From Lepus europaeus (Eukaryota > Chordata > Mammalia > Lagomorpha > Leporidae), in NCBI RefSeq assembly GCF_033115175.1, contig NC_084836.1, positions 66,197,297 through 66,261,296 of the forward strand: a stretch of 64,000 nucleotides of DNA, read 5' to 3'. The notes under the pieces are model-generated. The model did no database searches and was not told where the DNA came from. It saw nothing but the letters and a program-made list of their open reading frames with translations. Every line of letters begins with the position of its first letter. The stretch's first letter is position 1. The translations under genes were made by a program, and so were the position numbers. Of this stretch, positions 56,401-64,000 are shown in pieces.

Positions 56401-57184
56401 GCCACTTCTGGCCCTAGTTTGAATAGGAAATCATCAACGTGGAAGTGTAAGATCTCAGAAGACAAAAGGTTATTTTCAAGATAGGTGGCCACTGACAACA
56501 GATATTGTGAATGAATCTGGGGATCAATAAGGAAACCATTATCTTAGCTAGAAAAAGTCATTCCTGATTTTCAAGACTCAGTGGCAGTCGGGAGTTGGGG
56601 CTAGAAATTATATTGCCAGAGCTTCCTAAAAGGTATGGATAGAGATGAAAAGAAAGCACTGTGTCATCAGAACCAGTGTGAAAAGTGGTATCCAGATGTC
56701 CTCTGGACATCAGAGGCCGTTCTGGGGAAGCAGACACTAAGGCCACCTGATGTTTCCCTGGTGAATTCCCATGTGTACAACACCCAAAACATTGTCATTT
56801 TCACATCATACAAACTACCTTTTCCAATGCTGCTCCCAAACTCAGTTCCCCTTGATTTCAGGCTTTGCTGCTAATAGAGCTAATCTTGGGGTGCCTAGAT
56901 GATTCCCTTTAAAATATTTCCCTTTGGATACTTGAAATTGCCAAAAAACAAGATCACCAAATCATATACCAAAAAGCCTAACAGGTGAAGGACTGGGACT
57001 CTGGCCTATGGCCTTGAATGGAATCCAAGCACTAATTTTATTTGTTTCTACTTTTATATTATAATTCAGGATGCCATAGGAGTAAGTCCTTTATGTTCAG
57101 TAAGAATAGGGATGTAATGAATTTCATTTGACATGGTGTATTTATTTTGAAATATTTCTACTCATAGATGGAAATGCACAGTAA
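47421..57184 (+). CDS. GTSF1: GTSF1, complete coding region in seven exons
   Basis: GTSF1 is a germline protein that binds PIWI proteins and raises their slicer activity, and it is needed for piRNA-directed silencing of retrotransposons in mammals (Asterix in flies). Seven exons join in frame into 167 residues, the human length. Two CHHC U11-48K-type zinc fingers are visible with the same spacing Cx5Hx9Hx3C: C17, H23, H33, C37 and C51, H57, H67, C71; in the family these bind zinc and the first contacts RNA. The C-terminal part is acidic and carries spaced tryptophans ([23 protein letters not shown]), the type of region that contacts PIWI. The start ATG has a perfect Kozak context (ccaccATGG). 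Junctions all follow GT-AG. Its neighbour NCKAP1L is divergent. Identification is secure. Confidence 0.97.
47855..48105 (-). mobile_element. old C-repeat SINE
   Basis: Reversed core: aaccttccatttgctagctc, tggcaggatcgcaagtactt; lies in GTSF1 intron 2. Confidence 0.75.
48168..48300 (-). mobile_element. MER5A-like fragment
   Basis: Contains cacctggggacatgttagaa, ttcaggccccatcccatacc and ttaaagtttgaga, matching the MER5A body; orientation is tentative. Confidence 0.55.
48590..49150 (+). mobile_element. old LINE-1 3' end relic
   Basis: Has ggaaacaacctaaacgcccatc, gcaacatggatgatccttgagg and gtgaagtaagctagtcacaaa in order, matching LINE-1 3' ends, and closes in an AT-rich tail. It lies in GTSF1 intron 2. 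Confidence 0.7.
50482..50765 (+). mobile_element. old C-repeat SINE variant
   Basis: From aaggggtggcagtttgacac to tctgcctttcagatatt; GTSF1 intron 2. Confidence 0.8.
51011..51111 (+). CDS. GTSF1: GTSF1 exon 3, first CHHC zinc finger
   Basis: 101 bases encoding residues 6-39, with [20 protein letters not shown] and LIKCRK. It contains all four ligands of finger 1. The acceptor is tctcttag and the donor gtgagt. Confidence 0.96.
51112..52899 (+). other. GTSF1: GTSF1 intron 3, mostly unique sequence
   Basis: No SINE is seen. It holds an unexplained minus-strand open frame (51755-52243) and an aataaacatctttt plus A-run at 51587-51610. Confidence 0.5.
52900..53026 (+). CDS. GTSF1: GTSF1 exon 4, second CHHC zinc finger
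   Basis: 127 bases encoding [19 protein letters not shown] to SCIEQDV plus one base. It contains all four ligands of finger 2. The acceptor is gctccacag and the donor gtaaga. Confidence 0.96.
53455..53538 (+). CDS. GTSF1: GTSF1 exon 5, acidic tryptophan region
   Basis: 84 bases encoding [20 protein letters not shown] and CDEDWDK. The acceptor is cttacag and the donor gtgaag. Confidence 0.95.
54006..54069 (+). CDS. GTSF1: GTSF1 exon 6
   Basis: 64 bases completing an aspartate and encoding [20 protein letters not shown] plus two bases. The acceptor is tttggcag and the donor gtaatt. Confidence 0.95.
54521..54843 (-). mobile_element. C-repeat SINE
   Basis: Reversed, from aagatttatttgtttatctg to gccacagtaccggccg; GTSF1 intron 6. 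Confidence 0.94.
54894..55208 (-). mobile_element. young GC-rich C-repeat SINE
   Basis: Reversed, from ttgacaggcagagtggacag to gccacggcgcctgc; GTSF1 intron 6. Confidence 0.94.
55212..55500 (-). mobile_element. C-repeat SINE
   Basis: Reversed, from aagttttatttatttgaaag to caccacaacaccggcccc; directly abuts the previous SINE. Confidence 0.92.
56151..56245 (+). CDS. GTSF1: GTSF1 exon 7
   Basis: 95 bases encoding [18 protein letters not shown] to [10 protein letters not shown] plus one base. The acceptor is ctttgcag and the donor gtaagt. Read-through past the donor would stop after two codons, so splicing to exon 8 is needed for the conserved C-terminus. Confidence 0.95.
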
Positions 57185-57204
57185 CTGAATATCTGTCTCA
57201 TCAA
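57168..57204 (+). CDS. GTSF1: GTSF1 exon 8, last coding exon with stop codon
   Basis: After the acceptor actcatag the exon completes an asparagine and encodes GNAQ then TAA at 57182-57184. A consensus donor (tcaa|gtaagt) follows 20 bases after the stop, close enough not to trigger decay, which implies an intron within the 3' UTR. Confidence 0.9.
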
Positions 57205-58027
57205 GTAAGTGTTTCAGTTTTATTTCACTATCTATTCAGATGGTAGCAAGATTTAACTGGACATAATGTAATTTTCTTTCAGATTATGGTACCAAATTAA
57301 AACTTTGTGTGTGCATGTGTTTTTTAAGTATATAGCTTCTGTTATGGCTTTACACGCTAATGAATAGACATCTACTCGTTAAGTTAGAATTCTGTTCACA
57401 TGCCACGTGTTTTCCCAACATGAGTACACATTGCCTTTTTCCGTTTTCTCAGAGTTGCCTTTTAGATCTATTGTGCCTCCTGTAATGGCCTGAGATTAAT
57501 CAAGCAGCTGTGCTTCACTGCTCTGCAATTCGTTCCCTGCGCAGTATAGTTTAACACTCATCAAAAAATGCACAGTCTTTGTAATGAGCACTGCAAAGTT
57601 TGCAGTCTCCAAGGGGGTTGCACTGTTGAGCTTTTCTGGGCATTTGAGTTAGCAGTAATTCACGAAATCCATATGAAGAGACCAGAATCTTCTGCTTTTC
57701 ACAGATGAAGCCTGCCTTTGAGGTTATCCCAGGTACCCACGACAGAGCCACGTTTGGTGCTTTAAATACGCGTCTTGGCTGAGGTTGCCCAGCCACATTT
57801 TTCTTGGCAAAGGGAATATTATAAAGGCAGGGAGTGGAAATATATCCCAGCTGTCTTGCAGATGTAGGCCCGTAGTGGATAGTCATTGAGTGAACAAATA
57901 ATTGGCCCGTTGCTTTCCAGTCCAGCACTCTCCCTGGACAGTGAAGCTGCTTAATCTGCATGAGGGTTCATTTTACACCAAAAGTAATGTATCTGCTGTT
58001 GAGAAGCAGAAGGAGGATGCTAAAGGG

Positions 58028-58412
58028 GGCCAGCATTATGGCACAACAGGTAAAGCCACCACCAGCGACATTGGCATCCCACGTGGGCGCTGGTTCAAGT
58101 CCCGGCTGCTCTGTTTCTATCTAGCTCTCTGCTAGTGCTTCTTGGAAAGCAGCAGAGGATGGTCCACGTGCTTGGGCCCCTGCACCCACATAGGAGACCA
58201 GGAGGAAGCTCCTGGGTCCTGGCTTCAGCCTGGCCCAGCCCTGACCACTGCAGCCATTTGGGGAGTGAACCAGCTGACAGAAGAATGATATCTCCCTCTC
58301 CCCTCTCCCCTCTCCCCACTTCCCCTTCTCCCCTCTCTCTCTGCCTGCTTCTGCTTTTCCTTCTCTGTAGCTCTGACTTTCAAATAAATAAATAAATCTT
58401 AAGAAAAAAAAT
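58028..58412 (+). mobile_element. C-repeat SINE with expanded CCCCT tract
   Basis: From gggccagcattatggcacaa to aaataaataaataaatctt; contains a cccctctcccctctcccc stretch. Confidence 0.93.
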
Positions 58413-58673
58413 TCTGGAAGCCAGAAACTGTGATTTGGCCCCAGAAAGGGAAAAAGCACAGCAGCACTGGAACATCAGGAAAGCACACATTGAACATACC
58501 TGGGTACACCATGAGCTCTGAGCTCCCGCACACTGCGCAAGTGTCTGACAGTCACATCAGTAATACTGGCTACTTGGAGATGAAAACCTAGGAGGAACTT
58601 GTATATAACTTAAGACCAAACACGTTTCTCCTTGGAATTTAACTTTTATTTTTTAACTGTAGAACAGTTCTTT

Positions 58674-58982
58674 TGAAGATTGATTGATTTGAAAGGCAGA
58701 GCTACAGAGAGGCAAAGGCAGAAAGGGAGAGAGAGGGAAAGGTCTTCCATCCACTGGCTCATTCCCCAGATGGCCAGAGCTGTGCCAATCTGAATCCAGG
58801 AGCTTCCTCCAGGTCTCCCACATGGTGCAAGGGCCCAAGGACTTGAGCCATCCCATACTGCTTTCCCAGGCCACAGCAGAGAACTGGGTCGGAAGTAGAG
58901 CAGCTGTGACCCAAACCAGCACCTATATGGGATGCCAGCACTGTAGGTGGTAGCTTCACCCACTACACCACAGCGCCAGCCC
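58674..58982 (-). mobile_element. C-repeat SINE
   Basis: Reversed, from gaagattgattgatttgaaa to ccacagcgccagcccc. Confidence 0.93.
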
Positions 58983-59018
58983 CAAAACTTAACTGTTTAC
59001 TAAACTTACACACTAAGG

Positions 59019-59325
59019 GGCCAGTGCTGTGGTGTAGTAGGTGAAGCCTCCACCTGTAGCCCCAGCATCCCATATGGGCACCAGTTCATGTCCCAGCTGC
59101 TCTTCTGATCCAGCTCTCTGCTAGTGACCTAGGAAAGCAGAGCAAGATGGCCACGTCCTTGGGCACATGCACCCACATGGGAAGAAGCTTCTGGCTCCTG
59201 CCTTCAGATCAGACCAGCTAAGGCCATTTGGGGGAGTGAACCAGTGGATGGAAGATTCTCCCAAACTCCCTCCCCCCCCCCAACTTTATCTCTCAAATAT
59301 TTTAAAAAATTAAAAAGCTTGCACA
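59019..59325 (+). mobile_element. C-repeat SINE
   Basis: From ggggccagtgctgtggtgta to ttatctctcaaatatttt. Confidence 0.9.
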
Positions 59326-59540
59326 CTGAAAATTTATTTTTCGTGTAACCCCTGAGGAATTAGAAAAAAAGAAAATTATCCTAAGTTAGAAGTCCTTAAG
59401 AAGCCACAAACCCTCTGAAATGAAGCACCATTTTTTTTGAATGCTTGTTACAGAATTTTCTAGCTTCTTTGGAAGAATACAAAAATTACAAGACATGCCT
59501 TACTCCTATAGGAAACCTAAGTGGAGATTGAAGTTTAGTT

Positions 59541-59815
59541 TGTTTTTTTTTTTTTAATTTGAAAGGCAGAATTAGAGGGAGAGAAAGAGCTTCTACTAGT
59601 TGGTTCACTCCCCCAAAAGGCTACAACCCCTAGCCAAAACTAGAAGGCAAGAGCTTCATCTGGGTCTCCCATGTGGGTACGAGGGCCCAAGCGCTGAGGC
59701 GGTCTTCCACTGCTTTCCAGGCACATTAGCAGGGAGCTGAATCAGAAAGGGAGCGTCCAGGACTCTAACCAGAACTCATGTGGGATGCCAGTATTATAGG
59801 TGGCACAGCCTGGGC
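59541..59815 (-). mobile_element. old C-repeat SINE
   Basis: Reversed, from ttttttttttaatttgaaag to ataggtggcacagcctgg. Confidence 0.83.
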
Positions 59816-62806
59816 CCAGCCTCCCAGAAGGAGTCATTTGCCTAAAGAGTCAGTGTCTGTATAGGCTGCTTCGTAATGTAACAAGGTTGTACGCTCAGTG
59901 GTACTAAAGAGCTGGGGGTCAGGAGGTCCCGGGTTCTTCCTTCGGCAGCAGCTGACTCCAGGCAGACCTGAAGCGTTGCGTTGGGTAGTAGCTGCACAGC
60001 CTGTTGTCAGGTATAGTTAGTGCTTTTGTCCCTCAGAGGAACTCAGGACTCGTTTTTTATTTCCTTGCAGATGCCAGACGCTAGAAGACTCATTTGTTCC
60101 TGCTACCCATGAGTTCTTCATTTTTTTCCTCCTAATCTGATTATAGAATGATAAACTGTGACTTTCAAACTGACAAGTACCTTTTATTTCTACTCCTTTA
60201 AATCCTCACTCAGTGCTGCAAGAGTACTCACTCTCAGAAGAACTCCCAAATCCATCAGTGTAGACAGCTTCCTATAGTTTGGTGAAGTATGTGCCACTGC
60301 CAGATCAGAAGTCATATGCTGTTCTTCGTCAGTGAGACTTGGTTCTCTCCAAGTAGGCAGGGAACCTGGGTTGAGAAAAGTAATCGTGTGTATGTGTGCT
60401 CTGACACGCGTGGACCAAGTCTTTTTTAGGCATGTAGAGAACAGGCACTCTTCTGTGCATCTGTATGTCCAAAAGCATTATATGGTAAACTCGCCATTGT
60501 TCAGATCCTTAAGACGTCTTACTGCCTGAGTATTTTCTGCCCAAGATAGGTTTGTTTTAGTTCTCTCCACAATTCCAGCTAGAAACGGTACCAGTTGTCA
60601 GACTAGGTGTGGATTGCATAAGGGTAAAGACTGGAGTGGCAGGGAGATGCCAGTGTGCATGTGGGCAAGGTGGGCTTTCCACCTGCGTGTGCGACCCGGT
60701 GCTGCTTTCGAGCTGAGACACGCGCCCTGCCATGGGCCTGGGCTGTGTGTAACACTGGAAGTGCCCAAGGCGCTGGCTGCTGGCATCTTGCAGACCCTTC
60801 TTTAGAGACCGGAGTCTCCCCAGACCAGCTGTTTCTTGGTTTGTTGAGTTGTTTTTCAGGTTTGGTTTGGGTTGATTTTAAGCTGTCTAGGGTAGAGAGG
60901 AACTTGGGAGCTGGTCTAGATAGGGACTTGGATGAAGCGAAGTGACAAGTATTTCCAAAATGTTCTCTTGAGCATTGTTTGTAGATGACAGTTAAGGGGT
61001 GGGCTCCTGTGGAATGCCTCCTTCCAAGGATTATGTACAAAATGGGATTCTCCTCACGCAGCAGAGCTCAGTTTATATTTAGTCCCAAGTTCAAGAGAAG
61101 CCCCGGTCCAGTGCTGTTTCTTCCCCCAGCCTTGTGCTCTGGAGTGAGTGACAGGCCGTTTCTCCTGGAGAGGAAGATGATGTATCAAGGAGGGGAAGCC
61201 CCCGAGCCTGGCCACTCTGTGTGTGCGTGAGTCCACACCTCACAGCTGAGCTGTGGCACCGGAACAAGCAGCGCTCTCTGGAGTTGTCTGTTTCGCTTAT
61301 GACAGTACAGAACTCGCTATTACACTTGTAACAGGGAACTCCTGCTAGTTTAGGAAAAGCAAATAGAGAAAAACAGTGGTTACAAACAATTCACTGCTTG
61401 ACTACAACTCAACGAAAGAATTAAGTAGACAACAGTTACTTTGTGTTTCTTAAATATCTTGAAGTGGCAAGGTAAGTTAACAATCTATCATGAGAGAGTC
61501 TGGCTGTTTTAGAAAGGCTTCGATCTACTCGGGAGCTCTACTCTGCTTGATTGCAGAGCATCTGACCTGGTAGGGGTGAGCAGCACTCGCTGAGAGAGTG
61601 CCTGCCTGTGTGCGTTGCATTGGCTCACAGGGTAGACAATCCTGTTTTTTTCTTTAGTAAACTAATAATTCAAGTCGCCAATTTGTCTGGGTCACACGCT
61701 TTCAGAGACTGCTGAGTATTTTTATTGGGCCTGGGACTCACTAATCTGGACTTAGTTTGCCGAAAATGTGGGGAGGATTCCCACCCACTAGTATGCAGAA
61801 GTGGCTCTTTATCTCCCTGCTTCTGCCAGAGACTGGGGAGGAAGCCTGCTTATCTGGGGACCCTCGTTTCCAGAGGATGCCCTTCCTTCGGAATGTGAGT
61901 GCTGGGGGGTAAACAGTTGGGCACTCTGCTGAGTGTTAGGGCTGGAGATTAAATGCAGAGATTCTTGAAAAGCTTAGCCTGCAGAGCTGGGCTTTGAGCC
62001 CTGCATTTTGGTCTTATCCAGGAATTCCATGCTCTACCCAAGGAGAGGACTTGCTTTTTGGAAGATTGCTTTTCCCTGTAGGGGTTCAAGAAGTGCCATT
62101 GTGATGTGCAAATGTTCTCTCCAGGAATAAACAAATGCAGATGATAAGTGATGCTTAGCTCTCTGGGCGCGCACCTGAGCTACACTGAGAAGGAGTTTGG
62201 ATTTAGCTTCAGATAACACACCACAGTGCTGCTCCTTGCTGAGGCAGAACCGGAGCGGCTGTGTCGGCCTCCTAGAAGAACTACATGCAGACTGTATGTC
62301 CTTCTCACAGTTCATAGCAAACCAAAGTAAGCCAAAACCGAGGAGACAGCATACTTACTTCTCTTGTTCTTGAAAAGGCAGGTTGTGGAAAGTCGGGGTA
62401 ATTTGTGTACTGTATACTGTGAGTGAGCGAAGCTGCACTGGCCTCAAGGAAAGAGCTTTAAGAAAGTTCACATTTCCATATGCCAACGCAACATGTAAAG
62501 TAGGGAAAATGTACCGAATTTATGAGGAAAATCCTGCAGCCAGTGGCTGCCGCGTGATCCCTGTCTTCCTGAGGCTGTCCAGGCTCCGTGTCACATCCTT
62601 CCTCATGGCCTCCGCCCCGCAGAGTGCCCTGAAGACGGCGGGCCTTCACCGCACACCACCGCACACCCGCAGTGCCAGCCAGGCGTCTGCCTTTCCCACG
62701 GCATGCCCAGCTCCGCGTACTCTTCCTAGCAAACCTGAGGTTGTCCACAGACGGTAGCCCCTACAGCTGTTCGCCCAACAGAGTTGTTTGTTGTCGCCTT
62801 ACCAAG
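59816..62806 (+). other. GTSF1: GTSF1 intron 8 (distal), unique sequence
   Basis: Three kilobases with no SINE and no recognisable coding exon, ending in a GC-rich stretch (62540-62760) next to the inferred last exon. Confidence 0.5.
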
Positions 62807-62908
62807 ATACTGTTGTAAATGCAAGTATGTCGTTAAGAGACTGAGGAAACCTGAAGAAGACAAGTGTAGTTTTGTGTTCTATGCAAAATAAATCCAAGTT
62901 TGAAAACT
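62807..62908 (+). other. GTSF1: GTSF1 exon 9, non-coding last exon (inferred)
   Basis: A pyrimidine-rich acceptor (gtcgccttaccaag) opens a short AT-rich segment with the polyadenylation signal AATAAA at 62887-62892 and a GT-rich element just after. Its distance from exon 1 (about 17 kb) fits the known size of the gene. A second AATAAA is at 62961-62966. The joining to exon 8 is inferred from the unused donor there. Confidence 0.6.
62887..62892 (+). terminator. GTSF1: polyadenylation signal, likely GTSF1
   Basis: Canonical AATAAA followed by tccaagtttgaaaactgc and then a GT-rich stretch (gttaatgtttgttt) about 40 bases on. A backup AATAAA lies 74 bases downstream. Confidence 0.6.
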
Positions 62909-63504
62909 GCTATCAGCCTGACTGCGCCTGTTAATGTTTGTTTAAACTCTTTGTCACCGAAATAAAGTCTGCTTTCCAAGATCAGCTGTTTCAGTTCTGT
63001 TCCCTCAGGCTTGGATTGGAGGTTTGCAATGGATAGGGTCAGGAATCGGCCTTATTTAGCTCCTGGTGTTGATTTTCACCGTGTAGACCTTTATAGCAGA
63101 AGTGCAGAGTGAAAGTGATGGAAAGCCTTGATCTCAAGATTGGACACCACCGAGATGCCCTTTTGTTGAATTGGAGGTTTCCACAGAAGGGTGCGTTAGC
63201 TTTACCCTTGAAAAATGAATGTTGCTATGGTTATCTGAGGTGTATGACTTTGGTATTCCTCTACCCCATCTCCTGTAGAGCTGGAAGGAAGCTAAGAGAG
63301 TACCTAATCCAAGGCTTCATCGGCCATCGAAGAAGCAGGCCGTGTACAAACATGAAACATTTTTTAAAAGGAACGAGACTGAAAAACACGATGTTGGAGA
63401 TAGTGTCTCTCTCTAGAAGAGGCTGGGGTGTCAGCATCAGTAGAAAACACAGGATACTAGTAGGAGCCTAGGAAGTTGGATGGTGTGTTTCTTGGTATTT
63501 ATTG

Positions 63505-63562
63505 CTTGTATTATGTATATGTGTATATTATGTATACACATATTGCTATATGTGTATATTCA
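63505..63562 (+). repeat. AT/GT-rich simple repeat
   Basis: Alternating tatgtgtata phrases (ttatgtatatgtgtatatta and tatgtgtatattc) able to form hairpins. Confidence 0.7.
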
Positions 63563-63585
63563 GTAAGAGCTTAAGAATAATTGTC

Positions 63586-63845
63586 GGGACTGGCGCTGTG
63601 GCGTAGCGGGTTACGCCACAGCCTACAGTGTCCACATCCCATATGGGTGCTGGTTCAGGTCCCAGCTGCTCCACTTCCAGTCCAACTTCCTGCTGATGCC
63701 CCTGGGAAAGCAGTGGAAGATGGCCCAAGTGCTTGGACCTCTGCCACCCACTTGGGAGACCAGGAGTTCCAGCCTGACCCAGCCCCAGCTGTTGCAGCCA
63801 TTAAGGGGTTGACTGGTGGATAAAAGACCAACAGATTCATTCTCA

Positions 63846-63909
<64 letters not shown>

Positions 63910-63958
63910 TTTCCTTCCAACCCCCATAACTCTGCCTTTTAAATAAATCTTTTCTAAA
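63586..63958 (+). mobile_element. C-repeat SINE with expanded CT tract
   Basis: From gggactggcgctgtggcgta to tttaaataaatcttttct. Confidence 0.93.
63850..63911 (+). repeat. (CT)n microsatellite of a SINE
   Basis: About 25 CT units inside the SINE at 63586-63958. Confidence 0.9.
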
Positions 63959-63969
63959 AATCATTACAG

Positions 63970-64000
63970 GGGCTGGTGCTGTGGCGTAGCAGGTGGGGCT
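63970..64000 (+). mobile_element. C-repeat SINE head, cut by the window edge
   Basis: ggggctggtgctgtggcgta at the extreme right end. Confidence 0.85.

Noticed and set aside
62383-62757. 124-codon plus-strand open frame before the last GTSF1 exon
   Set aside because: Composition follows the local GC-rich stretch, no domain is recognised and an equally long antisense frame exists.

Overview
This is a mammalian nuclear DNA window with intron-split genes and dense retroposons. About seventy tRNA-headed SINEs carry the head ggccggcgctgtggc, a gccatctggggagtgaacca block, a CT-rich stretch and an AAATAAATAAATCTTT tail. These are the lagomorph C repeats (CSINE). With a rabbit-type LINE-1 3' UTR near 31.3-32.2 kb they point to rabbit (Oryctolagus) or a close relative; the species call is inference. 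Two protein-coding genes are supported exon by exon. NCKAP1L (HEM1, the blood-cell subunit of the WAVE actin regulatory complex) lies on the minus strand. Its start codon is at 22168 and sixteen consecutive coding exons reach 1005, encoding residues 1-541 plus two bases; the rest lies beyond the left edge. GTSF1 (gametocyte-specific factor 1, a CHHC zinc-finger cofactor of PIWI proteins in germline transposon silencing) lies on the plus strand. It is complete: seven coding exons from 47421 to 57184 encode 167 residues, and a non-coding first exon and last exon are inferred. The two genes are divergent and about 23 kb apart, the same neighbour pair as in the human 12q13 region. Layout: 1-22.2 kb is NCKAP1L exons separated by SINE-filled introns, with a solo retroviral LTR in intron 12, old LINE-1 relics and an RPSA processed pseudogene in intron 3. 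22.2-22.5 kb is its putative promoter with ETS/PU.1-like motifs. 22.6-44.5 kb is a gene-poor, SINE-packed spacer with an inserted LINE-1 3' end and an alpha-tubulin processed pseudogene broken by two SINEs. 45.2-45.7 kb is a CpG-rich promoter with CRE, ETS and YY1-like motifs. 45.5-62.9 kb is GTSF1. 62.9-64 kb is intergenic. The two genes act in unrelated processes (leukocyte actin dynamics and germline piRNA silencing), and nothing in the sequence links them beyond adjacency. I found no convincing new biological system. The most notable observations are two GC-AG introns in NCKAP1L, a chimeric SINE inside one target-site duplication, repeated SINE insertion at one short target, a five-copy 15-bp tandem array grown inside a LINE-1 relic, and a few unexplained open frames.
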